From: LC029 sp036676475
GTDB lineage: Bacteria; Bacillota; Bacilli; Aneurinibacillales; RAOX-1
NCBI GenBank assembly: GCA_036676475.1
Contig: JAKFCU010000027.1
Coordinates: 1-19,269, forward strand
Direction of reading: 5' to 3'
DNA: 19,269 nt
Part shown: positions 14,699 through 19,269 of the stretch, in pieces
How positions within the stretch are numbered: position 1 is the stretch's first letter
Layout: each line of letters opens with the position of its first letter
Translations under genes and position numbers: made by a program
Notes under the pieces: model-generated
Told to the model about the DNA's origin: nothing
What the model saw: only the letters and a program-made list of their open reading frames with translations
The model's database searches: none

Positions 14699-15373
14699 AT
14701 GGGGGAAGAACGAATCTATCAGATACTAAGAAATGCCATTTTTAACGCGGACCTTCCTCCAGGCACCCAGTTGGTTGAAACCTCGCTGGCAGAAGCGTTT
14801 GGAGTCAGTCGTACTCCCATTCGAGCGGTTCTTCAACGACTGAAGTATGAATCGTTAGTACAGATCGTTCCCAACCGGGGAGCATTTGTATATTGCCCCA
14901 GCCCTGATGAGGCGGAGCATATTTTTAAGGTTCGGCAATTACTGGAGCCAGAGGCCGCGCGATTAGCAGCTTACCATGCAACAGACGTACAACTTTCCAA
15001 AATGGAAACGCTTTTACAACAAGAGAAAGAATTGTATCTGCAAGGTGAACCGGTACGGGCATTAGAAGTGATTCATGAATTTCACTTGACCATCGTGGAA
15101 GCCTGTCAAAATCCGATTCTAATCCGGTATTTACAGGAGATTTTATCTCTATCTCATATCCTGTTTACCTTTTATGATGTGTCGGATGCAGATCATCCCC
15201 ATAGTTATGAGGAGCACTTGGCTATCTTTGAAGCCATTCGAACCAGAGATGGCGATCGAGCGTACGACATCGCCTCGCAACACGTACCGTCTATGAAGAA
15301 CGATATCGATTTCAGCCGCAAGCTCAATCGGTCTCTATCAATGGAACAAATTATAATACGCTACGCGGATTAA
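14699..15373 (+). CDS. GntR-family transcriptional regulator, FCD (FadR/VanR) type
   Basis: The 224-aa product has an N-terminal winged helix-turn-helix (about residues 5-70: DLPPGTQLVETSLAEAFGVSRTPIRAVLQRLKYESLV...NRGAFV) and a C-terminal all-helical FCD ligand domain (about 78-205). Candidate metal- or ligand-binding histidines of the FCD pocket lie in EFHLTIVEACQNP, EEHLAIFEAI and SQHV. Members usually repress neighbouring catabolic genes until a small carboxylate or amino acid binds. ATG 14699 follows AAAGGAG at 6 nt. Sixteen bases after its stop lies the first of two identical-looking palindromic operators, ahead of a second gabT gene and an importer. That unit is the probable target. 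Confidence 0.92.
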   Translation: MGEERIYQILRNAIFNADLPPGTQLVETSLAEAFGVSRTPIRAVLQRLKYESLVQIVPNRGAFVYCPSPDEAEHIFKVRQLLEPEAARLAAYHATDVQLSKMETLLQQEKELYLQGEPVRALEVIHEFHLTIVEACQNPILIRYLQEILSLSHILFTFYDVSDADHPHSYEEHLAIFEAIRTRDGDRAYDIASQHVPSMKNDIDFSRKLNRSLSMEQIIIRYAD

Positions 15374-15388
15374 ATTTTTTTACCCAAG

Positions 15389-15461
15389 ATTGTATACAAT
15401 TATTGTACACCGTACTTGGAGCTTCATTTTTAGTTAAAAATTGTATACAACCATTGTACAC
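15389..15461 (+). promoter_or_regulatory. Duplicated operator (TTGTATACAA + TTGTACAC), probable GntR target
   Basis: A 22-bp block is repeated at 15389-15410 and 15440-15461 with 20 of 22 bases identical and a 51-bp offset. Each block contains the perfect palindrome TTGTATACAA (15390-15399, 15441-15450) followed by ATTGTACAC. Perfect palindromes of this type are common GntR-family operators. The second copy lies directly against the ribosome-binding site of the next gene, and its TATACA (15444-15449) could also serve as a -10 box. Repression by the upstream GntR protein is inferred. Confidence 0.8.
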
Positions 15462-15474
15462 AGGAGGGATGTTT

Positions 15475-16824
15475 GTGGGATTTATTCAAATGAAAACATC
15501 AGTGCCAGGGCCTAAAGCAAAAGAGTTATTGAAGCGAAAAGATGCGGTTGTTGCACGCGGACCTTTTAACACGGTTTTATCCTTTGCTGAAAAGGGGGAA
15601 GGTGCATTATTGACAGACGTAGACGGCAATACATATATCGATTTTGCTGGGGCAATCGGTACCTTAAACGTCGGGCATAGCCCCGATCGAGTCGTTCATG
15701 CTGTGAAAGACCAGCTCGATAAATATATCCATACCTGCTTTAACGTTATGATGTATGAGCCATATATCGCTTTAGCTGAACAATTGGCACGAATAACACC
15801 TGGAGACCACCCGAAAAAAGCTTTCTTTGCCAATAGCGGAGCTGAAGCAGTTGAGAACGCGATTAAAATTGCCCGGAAATTTACCGGTCGCAAGGGGATT
15901 ATCTCCTTTGAGAGGGGATATCATGGGAGAACCTTATTGACGATGTCGCTCACCAGTAAAGTCAAACCCTACAAATACCAATTTGGACCATTTGCACCCG
16001 AGACTTTCCGGATTGGACATCCATACTATTACCGCAAACCGGAAGGAATGACAGACGAACAGGTAGACCAAGAGCTGCTTCAGCGTCTGGAAACATTCTT
16101 CTTGGCAGAGGCTCCTGTGGATGAAATTGCAGCCATTATTATTGAACCGGTACAAGGGGAAGGTGGATTTATCGTTCCTTCTGTCCCTTTTATGCAAGGA
16201 TTGAAGAACATTTGTGAAAAGTATGGGATCCTCTTTATCGCGGATGAGATACAAACCGGATTTGCTCGCACAGGTTCTATGTTTGCCATAGAACAGTTTG
16301 GGGTTGTTCCGGATTTAATGACCTTATCTAAATCCATGGGTGCTGGACTGCCGATTAGTGCCGTTGTAGGTCGTGCAGAAGTCATGGATGCTCCGGCTCC
16401 GGGTGAAATCGGAGGAACATATGGCGGAAGCCCGTTAGGTTGTGTGGCCGCTATGGAAGTAATCAAAATTATCGAAGATGACGGATTGATTGATCGTTCT
16501 TGCCAAATCGGAGAAGTGTTGATGGATCGTTTCCGGAAATGGCAGGAGCTGTTTCCTCAAATCGGGGACGTTCGCGGTTTAGGGGCTATGGTCGCTGTGG
16601 AGTTTGTGAAGGATCCTTTAACGAAAGAGCCGGACAAAGACACGGTAGGAAAGATTATACAATTGGCGCAGCAAAGAGGGCTTATATTGTTAAGTGCCGG
16701 AATTTATGGAAATGTCATTCGTGTTCTCGTTCCATTAGTGGTAACGGATGAACAGCTTCAAGAAGCCCTGCAAGTATTGCAAAACGTGTTACAGGAAGTT
16801 CTCGTACCATCGGTAGCTATCTAG
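15475..16824 (+). CDS. GabT-type 4-aminobutyrate aminotransferase (paralogue 2)
   Basis: This second class III PLP aminotransferase (449 aa) is, by eye, roughly two-thirds identical to the one at 11234-12580. It keeps the same landmarks: DFAGAIGTLNVGH, FFANSGAEAVENAIKIARKFTGR, IEPVQGEGGFIVPS, Asp257 (ADEIQTGFARTG), Schiff-base Lys286 (LSKSMGAGLPIS) and GTYGGSPLGC. GTG 15475 is chosen because AGGAGG (15462-15467) lies 7 nt upstream; the open frame back to 15403 runs through the duplicated operator and cannot be the true start. It is the first gene after the GntR operators and is followed by an amino acid importer, which suggests that it processes what the importer brings in. No dehydrogenase accompanies it, so the semialdehyde may be handled by the enzyme at 9728-11146. 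Confidence 0.9.
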   Translation: MGFIQMKTSVPGPKAKELLKRKDAVVARGPFNTVLSFAEKGEGALLTDVDGNTYIDFAGAIGTLNVGHSPDRVVHAVKDQLDKYIHTCFNVMMYEPYIALAEQLARITPGDHPKKAFFANSGAEAVENAIKIARKFTGRKGIISFERGYHGRTLLTMSLTSKVKPYKYQFGPFAPETFRIGHPYYYRKPEGMTDEQVDQELLQRLETFFLAEAPVDEIAAIIIEPVQGEGGFIVPSVPFMQGLKNICEKYGILFIADEIQTGFARTGSMFAIEQFGVVPDLMTLSKSMGAGLPISAVVGRAEVMDAPAPGEIGGTYGGSPLGCVAAMEVIKIIEDDGLIDRSCQIGEVLMDRFRKWQELFPQIGDVRGLGAMVAVEFVKDPLTKEPDKDTVGKIIQLAQQRGLILLSAGIYGNVIRVLVPLVVTDEQLQEALQVLQNVLQEVLVPSVAI

Positions 16825-16888
16825 GAGGGGTGGACTCGCCGTATATAGATAAACATTGATCTAAACCATTAAAACAATTCAGGGGGAA

Positions 16889-17764
16889 ATGATGATGAAA
16901 AAGTGGGTAACTATGTTTTCTACAGCAGCGTTGTCTTTACTACTTCTAGCTGGTTGCGGTGGAGGAAGCGACAGTGGCACGACGAGCGCTCCAGCAGGCG
17001 GAACTTCATCTGCCAGTAAACCTGCCGCAGGCAGTGGCGCCTTAGAACTACTGAAGCAAAAAGGAGTGCTGGTTGTCGGTTCTTCTAACGATGCTCCTTT
17101 CGCTTTCATAGACAAGGACACGCAAGAGTTTACGGGAATTGATGCTGAGATTATCAAGGAAATTGCTAAGCGTTTAGGCATACCGAAGGTAGAAATGAAG
17201 GAAGTCAAATTTGAAAACTTGTTGCTTGAATTAAACAATAAGAATATCGACTTCGTAGCTGACGGGATGTACATTAAAGCGGAACGTGAGAAAATCGCCA
17301 ATTTTACAGACATCTGGTATACGGAAGGAGAAGCTTTAGTTGTAACCAAAGATTCTCCAATTAAAGGAATAGATGATTTAAAAGACAAAGTGGTCGGAGG
17401 GCAGAAGGGTACAGCTTTCCTTGAATTTGCTGAGAAGTTAAAAAAGGAAGGGAAAGTCAAAGACGTTAAAGTGTTTGGTTCCCAAGCAGAACTTTTTCTT
17501 GGTGTGAATACGAAAAAAATCGACGCGTGTATTACAGATAGCGCGGTTGCCGGATACAGTATTACCAAAGATCCTACCTTGTCATTAAAGTTGGTATCGC
17601 CATATAAACCTGAATCGGCTGGTAACATCGGAGCGGCCATTCGCAAAGACAATCAAGAACTGCTTGATGCCGTTAATGCGGAACTAGATAAGTTGAAAGA
17701 AGAAGGATTCGTCCTTGATGTTTTGAAAAAATATGGTTTGAACGAAGATAACTTTGTAAAATAA
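16889..17764 (+). CDS. Polar amino acid ABC transporter substrate-binding lipoprotein (SBP_bac_3)
   Basis: The product (about 290 aa) is a surface lipoprotein of the family-3 solute-binding type that captures amino acids for import. The signal peptide ends in LLLLAGC (Cys23 from the first ATG), followed by a Gly/Ser/Thr/Ala-rich tether to about residue 50. The binding domain has GVLVVGSSNDAPFAFIDKDTQEFTGIDAEIIKEIAKRLG, DFVADGMYIKAEREKIANFTDIWY, VVGGQKGTAFLEFAEKL and DACITDSAVAGYSI. Three ATGs in tandem (16889, 16892, 16895) follow AGGGGGA; the third has the best spacing (about 8 nt). It lies 64 bp after gabT paralogue 2, probably in the same transcript. The ligand may be GABA or another omega-amino acid from context, but this is inference. 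Confidence 0.92.
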   Translation: MMMKKWVTMFSTAALSLLLLAGCGGGSDSGTTSAPAGGTSSASKPAAGSGALELLKQKGVLVVGSSNDAPFAFIDKDTQEFTGIDAEIIKEIAKRLGIPKVEMKEVKFENLLLELNNKNIDFVADGMYIKAEREKIANFTDIWYTEGEALVVTKDSPIKGIDDLKDKVVGGQKGTAFLEFAEKLKKEGKVKDVKVFGSQAELFLGVNTKKIDACITDSAVAGYSITKDPTLSLKLVSPYKPESAGNIGAAIRKDNQELLDAVNAELDKLKEEGFVLDVLKKYGLNEDNFVK

Positions 17765-17773
17765 TTTCTTCTG

Positions 17774-17789
17774 GGGAGCTTTGGCTCCC
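17774..17789 (+). other. Intercistronic hairpin after binding-protein gene
   Basis: GGGAGC (17774-17779) and GCTCCC (17784-17789) form a 6-bp GC-rich stem with a TTTG loop, followed by an AT-rich tract. It sits between the binding-protein and permease genes, where a partial terminator or message-stabilising hairpin would favour production of the binding protein. Confidence 0.6.
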
Positions 17790-17812
17790 TATTTATTTAA
17801 GGGGGTGCAATG

Positions 17813-18520
17813 ATGAACATTTTGAGTAAATTGGATTTTACAACTGCATTCCAGGATCTGCTCCCAGTTCTTTTAGAAGCATCTTGGACTGTTATCCAAG
17901 CTACTGTGTGTGGTTTTGCCTTGGCCTTAGCGTTGGGAATATTGATCGCATTAGGAAGAATCTCAAAAATGAAGGCTTTAAACAAGTTTTTAGTTTTCTT
18001 TTTAGAAATTATTCGGGGTACTCCCTTACTCGTGCAAATTATTTATATGTATTACGTTGTTCCGTTACTGATTGGCTTGATTGCAGGAATTTGGATACCT
18101 GATTACCAGATGAATATTTCTCCTTTTGTGGCAGGGTCAGTCGCTCTAGGGATCAATTATGGGTGTTATATGTCCGAAGTCATACGCTCTTGCATTTTAG
18201 CCATTGATAAAGGACAAATGGAAGCAGCCTTGGCACTTGGATATACGAACCGGCAAGCGATGTGGTCGATTGTAATTCCGCAAGCGATTCGGATTGCGAT
18301 CCCCACCTTTGGAAATTATCTGGTTATGATGGTGAAGGATACTTCCCTTCTCGCGTTTATTACCGTCAGTGAATTGCTCCTTAGGACGCAAGCTTATGCG
18401 GCTCAAACCTTTTTGACTATTGAATCTTATACGATTTTAGCGGCAGCTTATCTCGTTCTAAGTCTTCCACTGGCTCAGCTGGCTCGTGTTTTGGAGAGGA
18501 GTTATGGAAAACATGCCTAA
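17813..18520 (+). CDS. Polar amino acid ABC transporter permease (HisM/GlnP type)
   Basis: This membrane protein of 235 aa belongs to the His/Glu/Gln/Arg permease family. The N-terminus (LLPVLLEASWTVIQATVCGFALALALGILIALGR), FLEIIRGTPLLVQIIYMYY, GINYGCYMSEVIRSCILAIDKGQMEAALALGYTNRQAMWSIVIPQAIRIAIPTFGN (EAA loop) and VKDTSLLAFITVSELL are all family landmarks. About five membrane segments are visible. ATG 17813 is 7 nt from AGGGGG; ATG 17810 is closer and less likely. As only one permease gene is present, it probably acts as a homodimer. Its end overlaps the ATPase gene by 17 nt. Confidence 0.93.
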   Translation: MNILSKLDFTTAFQDLLPVLLEASWTVIQATVCGFALALALGILIALGRISKMKALNKFLVFFLEIIRGTPLLVQIIYMYYVVPLLIGLIAGIWIPDYQMNISPFVAGSVALGINYGCYMSEVIRSCILAIDKGQMEAALALGYTNRQAMWSIVIPQAIRIAIPTFGNYLVMMVKDTSLLAFITVSELLLRTQAYAAQTFLTIESYTILAAAYLVLSLPLAQLARVLERSYGKHA

Positions 18521-19265
18521 AGTGATGATCGAAGTAAAACAATTGCGAAAATCATTTGGTTCTAATGAAATTCTGAAAGGAATCAATTTAAACATCAACC
18601 AAGCGGAAAAAGTGGTCATCATTGGTCCCTCAGGATCTGGGAAATCGACTCTGCTGCGGTGTTTAAATTTCCTTGAACAACCGACAGAAGGTACGGTCAA
18701 AGTCGATGGTCACTTTTTTGTAAACCCGGGAGAAAAATTCAATGAAAAACACGTGGCTTCTTTGCGTACAGAAGTCGGGATGGTGTTTCAGCGATTTAAT
18801 TTATTTCCCACGATGACCGCACTTGAAAATGTGATGGCTGCTCAAATGAAGATTCGAAAAAAATCGAAAGAAGCAGCACGGGAAACCGCAGAAAAATATC
18901 TGCGCAAAGTTGGCTTAGCTGAGAGAATGAACCATTATCCTAGCCAGTTATCCGGTGGACAACAGCAGCGAGTCGCCATCGCCAGGGCCCTCGCGATGGA
19001 GCCGAAAGCGATTCTATTTGATGAGGCAACGTCAGCCCTAGATCCTGAATTGGTTGGAGAAGTTTTAAACGTCATTCGGGAATTGGCAGAGGAGGGAATG
19101 ACGATGGTTTTGGTGACACACGAGATGAAGTTTGCAGAAGAAGTGGGAGACCGGGTAATCTTCATGGATGGCGGCGTCATTGTAGAGGAAGGTCACCCGA
19201 AAGAGTTCTTCCATAACCCGAAACATGAACGGACTCGTGCATTCATCAAAAAAGTCGAACATTAG
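18504..19265 (+). CDS. Polar amino acid ABC transporter ATP-binding protein (GlnQ type)
   Basis: The 253-aa ATPase drives the importer encoded with it. It has Walker A GPSGSGKST, Q-loop VFQRFNLFP, signature LSGGQQQR, Walker B AILFDEATSALDPE and H-loop VTHEM; LRCLNFLEQPTEG is typical of the GlnQ/HisP group. ATG 18504 is chosen, with GGAG 7 nt upstream inside the permease gene; ATG 18513 is a second option, and GTG 18486 has no site. It completes a minimal binding protein-permease-ATPase set. Nothing follows in the last few bases, so whether the operon continues is unknown. Confidence 0.95.
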   Translation: MENMPKVMIEVKQLRKSFGSNEILKGINLNINQAEKVVIIGPSGSGKSTLLRCLNFLEQPTEGTVKVDGHFFVNPGEKFNEKHVASLRTEVGMVFQRFNLFPTMTALENVMAAQMKIRKKSKEAARETAEKYLRKVGLAERMNHYPSQLSGGQQQRVAIARALAMEPKAILFDEATSALDPELVGEVLNVIRELAEEGMTMVLVTHEMKFAEEVGDRVIFMDGGVIVEEGHPKEFFHNPKHERTRAFIKKVEH

Positions 19266-19269
19266 GAAA

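Noticed and set aside
15403..15474. Upstream extension of gabT paralogue 2 to TTG 15403
   Set aside because: The extension would translate the second operator copy and has no ribosome-binding site; GTG 15475 has AGGAGG at 7 nt and matches GabT length.
16822..16860. Possible short leader peptide after AGGAGGGG following gabT paralogue 2
   Set aside because: The GTG is only about 2 nt from the Shine-Dalgarno-like run and the peptide would have nine residues with no attenuator structure behind it.
16879..17652. Long reverse-strand open frame (257 aa) opposite the second binding-protein gene
   Set aside because: It is fully antisense to a clear SBP_bac_3 lipoprotein gene with a ribosome-binding site; its translation is low-complexity and resembles no family.

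Overview
The window is a low-to-medium GC Bacillota-type segment, most likely Bacilli (Bacillales or a relative). The reasons are strong AGGAGG-like ribosome-binding sites, several TTG starts, lipobox-type lipoprotein substrate-binding proteins and close resemblance to Bacillus families such as GabT. The exact genus cannot be told from sequence reading alone. No rRNA, tRNA or CRISPR array was seen.

Layout. (1) Bases 1-875 hold the left part of a dead IS110-family insertion sequence: a structured, possibly bridge-RNA-encoding leader, then a transposase gene that is frameshifted and truncated. (2) Bases 1021-8183 hold a PAS-type sigma-54 activator, followed by a near-perfect -24/-12 promoter and an operon of livJ-, livH-, fused livM-livG- and livF-like transporter genes plus a 3-hydroxybutyrate-dehydrogenase-like SDR gene. 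The operon ends in a strong bidirectional terminator. (3) Bases 8384-9221 hold a convergent unknown small gene and ppnP. (4) Bases 9222-14452 hold a long regulatory region with repeats and a consensus sigma-54 promoter, then an aldehyde dehydrogenase, a GabT-type aminotransferase and a second sigma-54 activator (CBS-like/PAS/AAA+/HTH). (5) Bases 14699-19265 hold a GntR/FCD regulator, a duplicated palindromic operator, a second GabT-type aminotransferase, and a polar amino acid ABC importer (binding protein, permease, ATPase).

How they fit together. The window looks like a run of nitrogen and carbon scavenging modules. Module 2 probably takes up an organic acid or amino acid and oxidises a 3-hydroxy acid. 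Modules 4 and 5 probably import an omega-amino acid such as GABA, transaminate it, and oxidise the semialdehyde. The two GabT paralogues are placed under different controls: sigma-54 activation for one, and probably GntR repression for the other. The substrates, and the binding of the regulators to the repeats described, are inferences. The start codons given were chosen from ribosome-binding-site spacing and often differ from the longest open frame.
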